Below, piece by piece: positions 1 to 10,187 of a DNA stretch of 34,691 nucleotides (its first letter is position 1; every line of letters starts with the position of its first letter). A program made the position numbers and the translations under genes. The notes under the pieces were generated by a model. That model was not told the origin of the DNA, made no database searches, and saw only the letters and a program-made list of their open reading frames with translations. The DNA is taken from NCBI GenBank assembly GCA_903837135.1, contig CAILTK010000091.1, positions 1 through 34,691 on the forward strand. The letters run 5' to 3'. The stretch is from an uncultured Caulobacterales bacterium. GTDB taxonomy: Bacteria; Pseudomonadota; Alphaproteobacteria; Caulobacterales; Caulobacteraceae.

Positions 1-223
1 CGACGGGCTTGAATCGGCCGACCGGCTTGTGCGCCCGGGTCGCGCGCCCCGCTATATCTAGTAGGGAACAAAGCCTGAATCGCGGGCCATCGCCGATTCG
101 GACCTGATTCGTTGCGCCGCTGTTCCGCGAGTCGCCGCCCGGCCGTTAACCTCGGCCGCACGCGCCTCTACCGCGGCGCCCCCGCGCCCGATAAGCTTGC
201 GCCCGAACCCCGGGGGGAAGACG

Positions 224-1891
224 ATGATCGAACGGTTGGACTGGTCTCGGCGCGGCATGATGGCGGCCGCCGGGGCGCTTCTCGCCGGCGGAGCCGCCGC
301 GGCCCAGGCCCCGGCGATCCTCCTGCACGGCGGCCGGATCCACACCGGCGTTCCGGACCGGCCGACCGCGGAGGCCGTGCTCATCCGCGGCGACCGCATC
401 GTCTACGTGGGCTCCCGCGCCGAGGCCCAGGCGCGCGGACCTGGCGCGCGCCGGATCGATCTGGCCGGCGCGGCCGCCTTTCCGGGCTTCGTCGACAGCC
501 ATTGCCATCTGACCGACATCGGCCTGCTCGCCTTCGAGCTCGACCTGACAGGGACCGCGTCGATCGCCGACCTGAAGCAGCGGCTCGCCGCCTACGCCGC
601 GGCCCACCCGACCGGCGTCATCGTCGGCGACGGATGGATCGAGACGCACTGGCCCGACGGGCGTTTCCCGACCGCGGCGGATCTCGACAGCGTGGTCGCG
701 GACCGGCCGGTCTTCCTCAGTCGCTCCGACGGACACGCCGCGGTGGCCAACACCAAGGCGTTGGCGCTCGGCGGAGTCGCCGCCGCGACGCCCGATCCCC
801 AGGGCGGTCGCATCCTGAGGGACTCTGCGGGCCAGCCGACCGGCATGCTGATCGATCACGCCCTGGGCCTGGTGGCCGGCCGGATCCCGCCGCCCACCCT
901 GCAGCACAAGGCCGAGGCGCTGGAGAACGCCGTCAAACTCTACGCCGCGCGCGGCTGGACCGGGGCGCACTTCATGAGCGCCAGCCAGGACGATCTCGAC
1001 ATCCTGAACCGGCTCGCCGCTTCGGGCCGGGCGCCGATCCGCGTCGACATCTATCTCGACGTCGCATACGCCGACCAGGTGCTGACCCGGGGGCCCGGAA
1101 CGGACGCGGAAGGCCGGATCCGGCCGCGCGGGGTGAAGATCTACATGGACGGCGCCCTGGGGTCGCGCGGGGCGGCCCTGCTCGAACCCTACGCCGACGC
1201 CCCGGAGACGCGCGGCCTGCTCCGCGCCGAACACGACAAGACCCTGCCGATCCTGCGCCGGGCCCTGGCCAGCGGAGCCCAGGTGGCCACCCACGCCATC
1301 GGCGACCGCGGCAACCGGCTGGCGCTCGACTGGTATGAGGAGGCCTTCGGGGGCCGACCGCCGGCCAAGAGCCCCCGATGGCGCATCGAGCACGCTCAGC
1401 TGCTGACCGCCCAGGATCTGCCGCGCTTCGCCAGGCTGGGGGTGATCGCCTCCATGCAGCCGAGCCACGCCATCGGCGATCTCTACTTCGCGCCCGGCCG
1501 GCTCGGCGAAGCGCGACTGAAGGAGGGATATGCCTGGAAGAGCCTCCTCCGGTCGGGGGCCGTGGTCACCGGCGGCACCGATGCGCCGGTGGAGAAGGGC
1601 GATCCTCTGATCGAGTTCTACGCCGCCAGCTATCGCCATGCCCTGAACGGGTTCGCCGGTCCGGACTGGCATTTGGAGGAGGCGGTGACCCGCGCCGAGG
1701 CGCTGCGCATGTTCACCGCCGCGCCCGCGTTCGCGGGCTTTCGCGAAGGTGAACTCGGCGTGCTGGCGGCCGGGCGCCGCGCCGACGTCAGCGTCTTCTC
1801 CGCCGATCTGATGAGCGTTCCGTTCGCGGAGATTCCCAAGGCCCACGCGGCGATGACCATCGTCGCGGGCAGGGTCGTCCACGGCGGATAG
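224..1891 (+). CDS. Amidohydrolase family 3 (YtcJ-like), Tat-exported
   Basis: A 555-residue metal-dependent hydrolase of the amidohydrolase superfamily, YtcJ-like branch; the natural substrate cannot be read from the sequence. The N-terminus has a twin-arginine motif (SRRGMM, residues 8-13) followed by an alanine/glycine-rich hydrophobic stretch, so Tat export to the periplasm is likely. Metal and catalytic landmarks are in order: HCH in GFVDSHCHL (His93, His95), Lys305 in GVKIYMDGA (the usual carboxylated lysine), His357 in HAIGD, His390 in RIEHAQ and Asp453 in GGTDAP. I chose the ATG at 224 because GGGGGGAAG lies just upstream; a TTG at 197 would put extra residues ahead of the Tat motif. 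Length is normal for the family. It appears to be monocistronic. Confidence 0.9.
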   Translation: MIERLDWSRRGMMAAAGALLAGGAAAAQAPAILLHGGRIHTGVPDRPTAEAVLIRGDRIVYVGSRAEAQARGPGARRIDLAGAAAFPGFVDSHCHLTDIGLLAFELDLTGTASIADLKQRLAAYAAAHPTGVIVGDGWIETHWPDGRFPTAADLDSVVADRPVFLSRSDGHAAVANTKALALGGVAAATPDPQGGRILRDSAGQPTGMLIDHALGLVAGRIPPPTLQHKAEALENAVKLYAARGWTGAHFMSASQDDLDILNRLAASGRAPIRVDIYLDVAYADQVLTRGPGTDAEGRIRPRGVKIYMDGALGSRGAALLEPYADAPETRGLLRAEHDKTLPILRRALASGAQVATHAIGDRGNRLALDWYEEAFGGRPPAKSPRWRIEHAQLLTAQDLPRFARLGVIASMQPSHAIGDLYFAPGRLGEARLKEGYAWKSLLRSGAVVTGGTDAPVEKGDPLIEFYAASYRHALNGFAGPDWHLEEAVTRAEALRMFTAAPAFAGFREGELGVLAAGRRADVSVFSADLMSVPFAEIPKAHAAMTIVAGRVVHGG

Positions 1892-1943
1892 ACACGAACA
1901 CGGGGGGGCGGGGCCGCACTTCTGCTGGGGATGAAGCACGGCC

Positions 1944-2085
1944 CCTGGGTCGGGGTTGGGCGCGTCTGGGGAACACGTCCAACCGGACCGACCTTTTGCT
2001 GCGGTCCCCCCGGCGCAGCCGAGGCCCGTATGGCAGAGCTTGCCCCGAGAGAGAACCGCTGTCGGCCCAAAATGGGCAGCCCAGG
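1944..2085 (+). ncRNA. Candidate structured RNA upstream of the helicase gene
   Basis: This non-coding gap folds unusually well on paper. A hairpin at 1954-1984 has a 12-position stem (GGTTGGGCGCGT against ACACGTCCAACC, one mismatch and one G-U) with a 7-base loop. A second hairpin at 1985-2007 pairs GGACCG with CGGTCC. An outer stem pairs CCTGGG (1944-1949) with CCCAGG (2080-2085). TTGGGC (1956-1961) can also pair with GCCCAA (2065-2070), giving an alternative rod-like fold. Size and shape are compatible with a 6S-type RNA or a long 5' leader, but I see no family signature that decides it. The strand is uncertain because the stems are nearly symmetrical. Confidence 0.3.
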
Positions 2086-2180
2086 TGTCAGTAGTTCGAC
2101 GACAGATCGCCGCACCCCGCCCGCCCTTGCAGCATTCAGTCATGCTTGCGGGCCGGCCGCGACTCTCCCACCTTCAACGC

Positions 2181-4711
<2,531 letters not shown>

Positions 4712-4715
<4 letters not shown>

Positions 4716-4984
4716 ACGAGGAGGCTTGCCGCATCGACGTCTGGCTCTGGCGCGCGCGCTTCTTCAAGACCCGCGCCCTGGCGCAGCGGTTCGTCGAAGA
4801 CGGGCGGGTCCGGCTGACGCGGGCGGGACAGGAGAGCCGGCTCGACAAGCCGTCGCGCGCCGTGCGGGCGGAGGACATCCTGGTCTTCGCCCTCGGCCCC
4901 CGGCTCGTCGCGGTGCAGGTGGTGGCGCTCGGCGAGCGGCGGGGTCCGGCCAGCGAAGCGCAGGGCCTCTATCGGCCTGTCTAG
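4712..4984 (+). CDS. hslR: S4-domain RNA-binding protein (Hsp15-like)
   Basis: A 90-residue protein that is almost entirely an S4 RNA-binding domain: CRIDVWLWRARFFKTRALAQ is the typical opening of Hsp15/HslR proteins, followed by the VEDGRVRLT strand. In E. coli Hsp15 binds 50S subunits that carry stalled nascent chains; the same role here is inference. It starts at GTG 4712 within the last codons of the helicase gene (GTGA overlap), so the pair is probably one operon linked to RNA or ribosome handling. It is shorter than E. coli Hsp15, lacking the long basic tail, which is common in alphaproteobacteria. Confidence 0.85.
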
Positions 4985-5065
4985 TTAAACCGCATTGACA
5001 GACGGGCGACCCCGCCGCATGTCCGCCGCTCACGTCGTATCAGCTGAGCGCCGGCCTGTTCGCCC

Positions 5066-5407
5066 ATGACCTATATCGTCACCGATCCCTGCATCAAATG
5101 TAAGTTCATGGACTGCGTCGAGGTGTGTCCCGTGGACTGCTTCTACGAGGGCGAGAATTTCCTCGCCATCAATCCGGACGAATGCATCGACTGCGGCGTC
5201 TGCGAGCCGGAGTGCCCGGTCGACGCCATCAAGCCCGACACCGAGGACGATCCGGACGGCAAGTGGCTCAAGATCAACTCGGATTATTCGCGGGTCTGGC
5301 CGAACATCACCATCAAGGGCGAACCGCCGGCCGATGCGGAAGCGTTCGAGCGCGAGACCGGCAAGCTGGACAAATATTTCAGCGAGAAGCCCGGCAAGGG
5401 ATCCTGA
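5066..5407 (+). CDS. fdxA: 7Fe ferredoxin FdxA
   Basis: A 113-residue 7Fe-8S ferredoxin, a small cytoplasmic electron carrier. The cysteine pattern is complete: Cys9, Cys17 and Cys50 fit the [3Fe-4S] cluster and Cys21, Cys40, Cys43 and Cys46 the [4Fe-4S] cluster; Cys12 and Cys25 are extra. The C-terminal half, including the WPNIT stretch and the [12 protein letters not shown] end, matches the FdxA family closely in sequence and length. The partner reductase cannot be inferred from its neighbours. It lies 81 bases after the S4-domain gene, so it may have its own promoter. FdxA next to CarD is a familiar arrangement in alphaproteobacteria. Confidence 0.96.
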   Translation: MTYIVTDPCIKCKFMDCVEVCPVDCFYEGENFLAINPDECIDCGVCEPECPVDAIKPDTEDDPDGKWLKINSDYSRVWPNITIKGEPPADAEAFERETGKLDKYFSEKPGKGS

Positions 5408-5707
5408 TTCCCCCGGGTCGCCGTGAGGCAACCCTTTCAAACGTCTAAATTTTGTGATACATAATCAAGCGACAGGGCGAGGTGGCGCGTGGCGCCCCGT
5501 TCTGCCGACGTCACATCAGCCGTCCGATCCAGACGCGCGTCAAACCCCTTTCCGGGGCGCTTCCCAGTGGAGCGCGTGATAGGACCAAGGCCGCAGCGGG
5601 GCGCGGCTGGCGGATCCGTCGCGGCCGGACAGGATCGAGACGCGGTGATCCCGGCGCATCGCCCGTCGCATCATAAGCGGCGCGCGACCGATGAAGAAGG
5701 GTTTTCC
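5408..5707 (+). promoter_or_regulatory. fdxA-carD intergenic region with an AT-rich candidate promoter
   Basis: This 300-base gap contains no convincing gene. The notable part is an AT-rich patch at about 5435-5467 (TTTCAA near 5435 and CATAAT at 5460-5465, 19 bases apart), unusual in such GC-rich DNA and a plausible though imperfect promoter for carD. Small inverted repeats follow (CCCC/GGGG near 5546-5559 and GCGCT/AGCGC just after). GAAGAAGGG immediately upstream of the carD ATG is its ribosome binding site. The frame stays open from 5489, but the added residues are not CarD-like. Confidence 0.3.
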
Positions 5708-6211
5708 ATGACCAAGAGCGCGAATGAATTTTCGGTCGGCGATCATGTCGTCTATCCGGCCCATGGCGTGGGCACGGTAAAGGGCGTCGAGACCCAGGAA
5801 GTCGCCGGCATCTCGCTCGAAGTCTATGTGATCACCTTTGACCACGAAAAAATGACCCTGCGCGTCCCGACCCGGAAGGCCAAGGCCGCCGGCCTGCGCG
5901 GCCTCGCCGAAGGCAATGTCGTCAGCCAGGCGCTGACTACGCTGAAGGGCCGCGCCCGGGTGAAGCGCACCATGTGGTCGCGCCGCGCCCAGGAGTACGA
6001 GGCCAAGATCAACTCCGGCGACCTGATCTCGATCGCCGAAGTGGTGCGCGATCTGCACCGGGCCGACAATCAGCCCGAGCAGTCCTATTCGGAGCGCCAG
6101 CTTTACGAATCCGCGCTCGACCGGATGGCGCGCGAAGTGGCCGCGATCGAAAAGATCGACCGTGACGCCGCGGTCGGCATGCTGACCAAGTCGCTGATCA
6201 AGGCGGCCTGA
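5708..6211 (+). CDS. carD: CarD-family transcription regulator (CdnL type)
   Basis: A 167-residue CarD/CdnL protein. Family members bind the RNA polymerase beta subunit through an N-terminal Tudor-like domain and stabilise open complexes at housekeeping and rRNA promoters. The N-terminus FSVGDHVVYPAHGVGTVKG and the TLRVPTRKA segment are the RNAP-interaction domain; the rest, including MWSRRAQEYEAKINSGD and the helical end, is the DNA-binding helical domain. The start at ATG 5708 is chosen from family alignment and the GAAGAAGGG upstream. In Caulobacter this protein couples growth and stringent response to rRNA transcription; the same role here is inference. Confidence 0.95.
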   Translation: MTKSANEFSVGDHVVYPAHGVGTVKGVETQEVAGISLEVYVITFDHEKMTLRVPTRKAKAAGLRGLAEGNVVSQALTTLKGRARVKRTMWSRRAQEYEAKINSGDLISIAEVVRDLHRADNQPEQSYSERQLYESALDRMAREVAAIEKIDRDAAVGMLTKSLIKAA

Positions 6212-6468
6212 GCCCGCTGCATCGGTGCGCCGCCGGACGGGCCCCCTGGGGTCCGGGCCGGTGGAAACGACACGAGCGTGACAATTGTAGGCTGACGCGG
6301 GGATCGACTCGGCGCAAGGTTGTGGGGTCGCGGGTATTTGCGACAACCCCCAATGGAGGGGCGGGCGCATCCCCCATAGTCGCGTCCGCCCCGCTCGGCT
6401 CACACAGATCCCGCATCGCACGGCAGGCCCTTCCGCGGCGGGCGCCCTGCCGGTAAAGGATCACCCGT

Positions 6469-6545
6469 GGCCCGGTAGCTCAGCAGGATAGAGCAGTGCT
6501 TTCCTAAAGCAGAGGTCGGGGGTTCGAGTCCCTCCCGGGCCGCCA
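6469..6545 (+). tRNA. tRNA-Arg (anticodon CCU)
   Basis: A complete cloverleaf with encoded CCA. The acceptor stem pairs GGCCCGG with CCGGGCC, the D-stem is GCTC/GAGC, and the anticodon loop TTCCTAA gives anticodon CCT, which reads the arginine codon AGG. The T-arm loop is TTCGAGT. The top pair of the anticodon stem is a G-G mismatch. The tRNA stands alone between carD and the convergent VOC gene; no integrase or duplicated 3' end is seen nearby. Confidence 0.97.
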
Positions 6546-6576
6546 TTCCGCATCCGACGACGATGGCGCGGCGCGA

Positions 6577-6918
6577 TCAGTCCTCCGTCATGACCGCCAG
6601 CTCCAGCCCGTTGGGATCGGCGAAGTGAAACCGGCGGCCCCCCGGAAACCCGAAGATCGGCCGGGTGATCACGCCGCCCGCCTGCTCCACCGCGCGCTGA
6701 GCCGCCTCCAGGTCGTCGACGGCGATGACGGTGAGCGGCGCCCGCGGGGCCTCGCTCGGGTCTCCCTGCAGGCCGAGATCGACATCGCCGGTCAAGGTGC
6801 ACGAATAGCTTGGTCCGAAGTCGGTCAGGGTCCAGCCGAACGCGGAGGCGTAGAAGGATTTCGCCGCCCCGAGATCGCCGGCGGGCAGTTCGATAAAACA
6901 GATCCGGGCTGCGCTCAT
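6577..6918 (-). CDS. VOC (glyoxalase/bleomycin-resistance) family protein
   Basis: A 113-residue single-domain vicinal-oxygen-chelate protein. The N-terminal half has FIELPAGDLGAAKSFYASAFGW, typical of the first beta-alpha-beta unit, and the C-terminal half has FHFADPNGLELAVM, the usual closing strand with its metal-ligand glutamate position. Substrate and reaction are unknown; the family includes dioxygenases, lyases and binding proteins. The ATG at 6918 overlaps the TGA of the upstream TfoX-like gene by four bases, so the two are probably translated together. Confidence 0.88.
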   Translation of the reverse strand: MSAARICFIELPAGDLGAAKSFYASAFGWTLTDFGPSYSCTLTGDVDLGLQGDPSEAPRAPLTVIAVDDLEAAQRAVEQAGGVITRPIFGFPGGRRFHFADPNGLELAVMTED

Positions 6919-7301
6919 CTCGTCTTCCCTCGGGCCGGCGCTCCGGCGGACGACACGCCCCGGACGCTGCACACCACCCATGATCTCAAGGCGTCGCGGT
7001 CGGCAAGCATGGCCTGCGGAACCACGACATAGGATTTGCTGACGGGCTGATCCGGTTCGTACTGCAGGGCCTTGGCGCCCGGGACCGACAGGAGCGCCTC
7101 CCGATCCGGACCGGCGAGCTTCAGAGCCAGTCCCACGTCCGACAGGGACGCGAAGACCTTGCCGCCCGCATAGCCCATGACGCCCCCGAACATGGAGCGA
7201 AAGGCGAGCTCGAGATCGGGGGGCCCCGCCCCCGCGAGGATCGCCTGCAAAGCCTTCGGATCCTGGGTCACGCCGCCTCCCGCCGCTCTCGCCGCATCCA
7301 T
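6915..7301 (-). CDS. TfoX/Sxy N-terminal domain protein
   Basis: A 128-residue protein with the TfoX N-terminal fold: FRSMFGGVMGYAGGKVFASL and the following LALKL strand are the family signature. TfoX/Sxy proteins regulate competence in gammaproteobacteria, but stand-alone N-terminal-domain versions are widespread in alphaproteobacteria and their role is unknown. I chose ATG 7301; a longer frame reaches 7535 but would cross the divergent histidine-rich gene and give an arginine-rich, low-complexity N-terminus. The C-terminal end (GAPARGKTR) is basic. It is followed by the VOC gene with an ATGA overlap. Confidence 0.82.
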   Translation of the reverse strand: MDAARAAGGGVTQDPKALQAILAGAGPPDLELAFRSMFGGVMGYAGGKVFASLSDVGLALKLAGPDREALLSVPGAKALQYEPDQPVSKSYVVVPQAMLADRDALRSWVVCSVRGVSSAGAPARGKTR

Positions 7302-7426
7302 AGCCGCGCCGCCGCCAGCGCCTGTCAGCAGGCGTGGAGCCCGACCGAGAAAAATCTCCGTCGGGATCGAAGCCTCGCCCCGCCCGTTGACGTTGCATCG
7401 GCGGAACACGCCTGAAGGAGACTGAT

Positions 7427-7786
7427 ATGGATCGCAAGACCGCCACCCTGCTGGGAGCCGGCGCCGCCGCCTTGGCCGCGGGTCCCGCCTTGGCCAGCCC
7501 GCCTCCACAGGCTCCCGCCGTGCCGATCGCCGCATCCTACGCCGAGCTCCTGGCGCCGATCCCCAACGCCGTCGAACGTCTGAAGGCGGCCGACGCGGAG
7601 GCGCTGGCGCAGCCGCCGCGGCTGATCGAGGCCCAGTACATGGAGCACCATCACCACCATCACCACCACCACCACAGCCGGCGCTGGTACATGCGTCATG
7701 GCTACGTCTGGAACAACGGCGCCTGGTTCATCCCGCCCGTCGCCCATCACCACCATCATCATCATCATCACCACCAGCACTACTGA
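7427..7786 (+). CDS. Secreted histidine-rich protein with two His10 tracts
   Basis: A 119-residue protein I cannot assign to a family. It opens with a plausible Sec signal peptide (MDRKTATLLGAGAAALAAGPALAS, cleavage probably after ALA). A middle segment is followed by ten consecutive histidines, a short aromatic segment (SRRWYMRHGYVWNNGAWFIPP), a second run of ten histidines and the ending QHY. The tracts use mixed CAC and CAT codons, so they are not simple codon repeats. A periplasmic role in binding zinc, nickel or copper is the natural inference. A strong ribosome binding site (GAAGGAG) precedes the ATG. It is divergent from the TfoX-like gene, with 125 bases between them for promoters. 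No metal transporter is adjacent. Confidence 0.8.
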   Translation: MDRKTATLLGAGAAALAAGPALASPPPQAPAVPIAASYAELLAPIPNAVERLKAADAEALAQPPRLIEAQYMEHHHHHHHHHHSRRWYMRHGYVWNNGAWFIPPVAHHHHHHHHHHQHY

Positions 7787-7853
7787 TGGGTCCCGGCGGC
7801 CGCCCCAGGGCGGCCGCCGGCCCTGCGGCGCGCCTCGGACGGCCCGCAAGCGC

Positions 7854-8579
7854 TCAGCGCGACGGGTCGCGCGCCTTGGCCGCGCGGAACAGGTGACGGT
7901 AGGCGCCGTCGAACACCGTGTTGGTGCTCGATAGCCAGCGACTGCCCTCGGCCAGGGCGTCGCGACTGGCGGCGAGCCGGCGGGCCCGCAGCTCGCGCTC
8001 GGCCGCTTCCTCCTCGGTCATCGGCTGAAGCTCCAGATCCGGCTCCGCCGGAAGCGCGATGAGGCTGAGAAACGGCTCGCCCTTCCGGAAAACATGCGTC
8101 ACGCCCTTGGGCGGCGCCTTGAAGATGCAGAAGAACATCATCGGCCACCACTCGCTGCGCACCAGCGCCGGCACCGCCAGCGGCGTCGTATTGGTCGCGT
8201 CGGTGTAGTATCGCGGATGGGGCTCGGTGCGGATCGCCCAGCCCGGCGGCGCCTCGAGATCGAGCGAAATCTGGTAGGAGTAATAGTCCTCGCCAAAGGG
8301 CCGGAACGGCGGCCACATCATGTCGTCATCGACGGGCTCGCCCCAGTCCGCGCTCAGGCGAACACGGCCGCGCGAGGTGGTGACCCGAAGCTCCTGGTCG
8401 AACGGATAGAGAACCTCCACGCCGTAGCGCGCACTTTCCGAAAACGGCGTGCAGTGCCAGGGCTGCTCGTGGCTTCCATCGGCGCGCGGCTGCTGGGCGC
8501 CGCCCCAGCCGGGGATGGCGAGCTGGATCGGCTGGGGCGGCGGCCGGCGCCCGTGGAGGCGATACTTGATCGTCGGCAT
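7854..8579 (-). CDS. Conserved-looking protein of unknown function
   Basis: A 241-residue protein I do not recognise. It has no signal peptide or clear membrane segment. It is rich in tryptophan, tyrosine and proline (PWHCTPFSESARYGVEVLYPFDQEL, MMWPPFRPFGEDYYSYQ, RSEWWPMMFFCIFKAPPKG), suggesting a compact beta-rich domain, and ends in a charged helical segment with many E, A and R residues. Codon use matches its neighbours. It is on the same strand as the cytochrome b561 gene but more than 30 bases downstream of it, so shared transcription is possible. The call is supported by full-length coding character rather than by homology. Confidence 0.7.
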   Translation of the reverse strand: MPTIKYRLHGRRPPPQPIQLAIPGWGGAQQPRADGSHEQPWHCTPFSESARYGVEVLYPFDQELRVTTSRGRVRLSADWGEPVDDDMMWPPFRPFGEDYYSYQISLDLEAPPGWAIRTEPHPRYYTDATNTTPLAVPALVRSEWWPMMFFCIFKAPPKGVTHVFRKGEPFLSLIALPAEPDLELQPMTEEEAAERELRARRLAASRDALAEGSRWLSSTNTVFDGAYRHLFRAAKARDPSR

Positions 8580-8610
8580 GCTCTCTCCTGCCTCGACACA
8601 CGGAAGGGGG

Positions 8611-9225
8611 TTAGGACGCGGATCCGGGGCCGCCCGGCCGCTTCAGTCCGGCCATGCGCCAGAGCACCGGGCGGCCATCGAACTGATGTTTGAGCGCGCC
8701 GGCCACATGCAGGGCGAGGTTCAGGAGCACGATCCAGATCAGGATGTAGACGTGGACATGCGACAGCTGGTGGCGGACCGCCTTGGGGGCCGGCGATCCA
8801 AGCAGGGCGGCGACGCCGGGCAGGTGCGGCCACGGCAGTCCCCAGAACGAGATCGGCCGGGCGCCCAGCGAGACCAGCGCCCACCCGGTCAGCGGCATGA
8901 CCAGCATCAGGACGTAGAACAGAAGGTGCGAGGCGCCGGCAAGGAAACGCTCCCAGGCGGGCATGCCCGCGGGCAAGGGGGGCGGCGGATTGGCGATGCG
9001 CACGCCGATCCTGACCAGCACGAGCAACAGGATCGTCAGCCCGAGCGAGATATGCACGCCTTCCACCAGCTCCTGCCGCGGAGAATGGTCGGGCAGCGCC
9101 TCGTTCATGATCCATCCGAGTCCGATCTGCACCAGGATCAGCACGGCGATGGTCCAATGCAGGATCATCGCCGCCGCGCCGTAGCGCCCCGGATCTCCGG
9201 CCGGCCGGATAACGTGGCTGGACAT
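8611..9225 (-). CDS. Cytochrome b561 family di-haem membrane protein
   Basis: A 204-residue inner-membrane cytochrome b of the bacterial CybB/b561 type, which passes electrons between quinols and periplasmic or cytoplasmic partners. Four hydrophobic segments are visible (about residues 18-39, 57-77, 99-118, 157-176). Candidate haem-ligand histidines are His23 (ILHW), His58 (EGVHISLG), His156/His158 (LSHVHVY) and His173 (ALHVAG). I start at ATG 9225 because CAGGGGG lies upstream; a start at 9270 adds a non-family leader. Whether it works with the following unknown gene is not clear. Confidence 0.88.
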   Translation of the reverse strand: MSSHVIRPAGDPGRYGAAAMILHWTIAVLILVQIGLGWIMNEALPDHSPRQELVEGVHISLGLTILLLVLVRIGVRIANPPPPLPAGMPAWERFLAGASHLLFYVLMLVMPLTGWALVSLGARPISFWGLPWPHLPGVAALLGSPAPKAVRHQLSHVHVYILIWIVLLNLALHVAGALKHQFDGRPVLWRMAGLKRPGGPGSAS

Positions 9226-9320
9226 GGAAACCCCCTGCGGCGTCAAGCTCTGCAGGGAACGCACGACCATCGCTTCGGTTCGGCGCCTCGCGCTGTCTGC
9301 CGGGGCGGGGGCGTTCCGCT

Positions 9321-10187
9321 TCAGGGGGCCGGCTGGAACACCACGGTGATGGTCTGGCCCGCGCCGGCCGGCGGCGCGTGGGTATCCGATTGTCCGTAGG
9401 CGGCGACACGGAGCAGGGGCTGGCTTCCCGCCTGCCCGGGCGGCGCATTGGTCAGCCGGCCGAGAACCGGTTGCGCCGCCGTAAGCGCCTGATGGAAGGC
9501 GACCGAACGCTGGAGCGAAAGCGCCGCGGCCTGGCGGCCGGCCTCGCTGAAAGCGTCGAACCCGGCCTGCGCGATCACGTTCACCACCGCCAGTTTCTGC
9601 CCCGTGCAGCCGGTGGCGGCCGGCGCGCCATAGGCGAAACAGGGCAGCCTGTCCGCCAGGCTGGCGGCGAGATCGTGGGTCACCATCTGTCCCTTCGGCG
9701 ACAGGGTGGCGGTTCCGGCGACGAACAGCTCGTCAGCGGCGAAGGAGAGCGCGTTGTTGGCCGGGTCGCCGTGGACGGGCGCTGAGGCGGCGCCGAGGTC
9801 GGCGGTGAGGAAATTGATCAGGTCGGCGCTGCTGTGGCGGGTCTGAACCGCCGACGCGGACTTGAGCGCGTCCGCGCTGTACGCGAAACACCGGCGTCCG
9901 GCGTCGGAGGCGACCAGCGCGCTCGCCGGCAGACAGACCACATGGTGGGCGTGATCGACCTCGGCCTGGATCGGTTGCGGCTGGAGCGCGGTGGCGATCC
10001 CCAGCAGCGCCGTGGTCTGGGCGTCCTTGGACTGGGTCAGGGCGGAGGTGGTCGCGCGGTACTGCAGCGCGAGGAAGCTCAGCATGATGATGAAGATGAA
10101 CAGCACGCCGACCATCATGTCGGTCATGGAGATGTAGTAGCTCTCCCCCTCCTCGAGCGGCCGCGATCGGCGCCGCCCCCCTCTCAT
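9321..10187 (-). CDS. MotB/OmpA-like stator protein, ZorB-like
   Basis: A 288-residue protein with the layout of a stator B subunit: a short cytoplasmic N-terminus, one membrane segment (about residues 24-43), then a large periplasmic region. The sequence SYYISMTDMMVGVLFIFIIM places an aspartate (Asp23) at the membrane entrance, the proton-carrying position of MotB and of Zorya ZorB. The periplasmic part has a degenerate OmpA-like domain: a FAADELFVAGTATLSPKG segment, an aspartate in AGFDAF and an arginine in ALSLQRS fit the peptidoglycan-binding pattern. Four cysteines in the periplasmic part could form disulfides. The ATG overlaps the TGA of the ZorA-like gene by four bases. No flagellar or Tol genes are near. 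Confidence 0.78.
   Translation of the reverse strand: MRGGRRRSRPLEEGESYYISMTDMMVGVLFIFIIMLSFLALQYRATTSALTQSKDAQTTALLGIATALQPQPIQAEVDHAHHVVCLPASALVASDAGRRCFAYSADALKSASAVQTRHSSADLINFLTADLGAASAPVHGDPANNALSFAADELFVAGTATLSPKGQMVTHDLAASLADRLPCFAYGAPAATGCTGQKLAVVNVIAQAGFDAFSEAGRQAAALSLQRSVAFHQALTAAQPVLGRLTNAPPGQAGSQPLLRVAAYGQSDTHAPPAGAGQTITVVFQPAP

Noticed and set aside
1-223. Possible gene or regulatory unit at the left edge
   Set aside because: Apart from the ribosome binding site of the amidohydrolase gene, I see no supported coding sequence or clear promoter in these bases.
1944-2085. 4.5S (SRP) RNA gene
   Set aside because: The conserved SRP core around GGAAGG and AGCAG is absent, so the structured region is not an SRP RNA.
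146-2143. A 665-codon open frame on the minus strand across the amidohydrolase gene
   Set aside because: It is antisense to a gene with full amidohydrolase motifs; its translation is arginine/glycine-rich without any domain, as expected of a shadow frame in GC-rich DNA.
6469-6545. tRNA-Arg(CCU) as an attachment site for an integrated element
   Set aside because: No integrase gene and no repeated 3' tRNA end are visible; the flanking genes look like ordinary core genes.
7325-7849. A minus-strand frame with a run of methionines and valines
   Set aside because: The methionine/valine run is just the antisense reading of the CAC/CAT histidine tracts.
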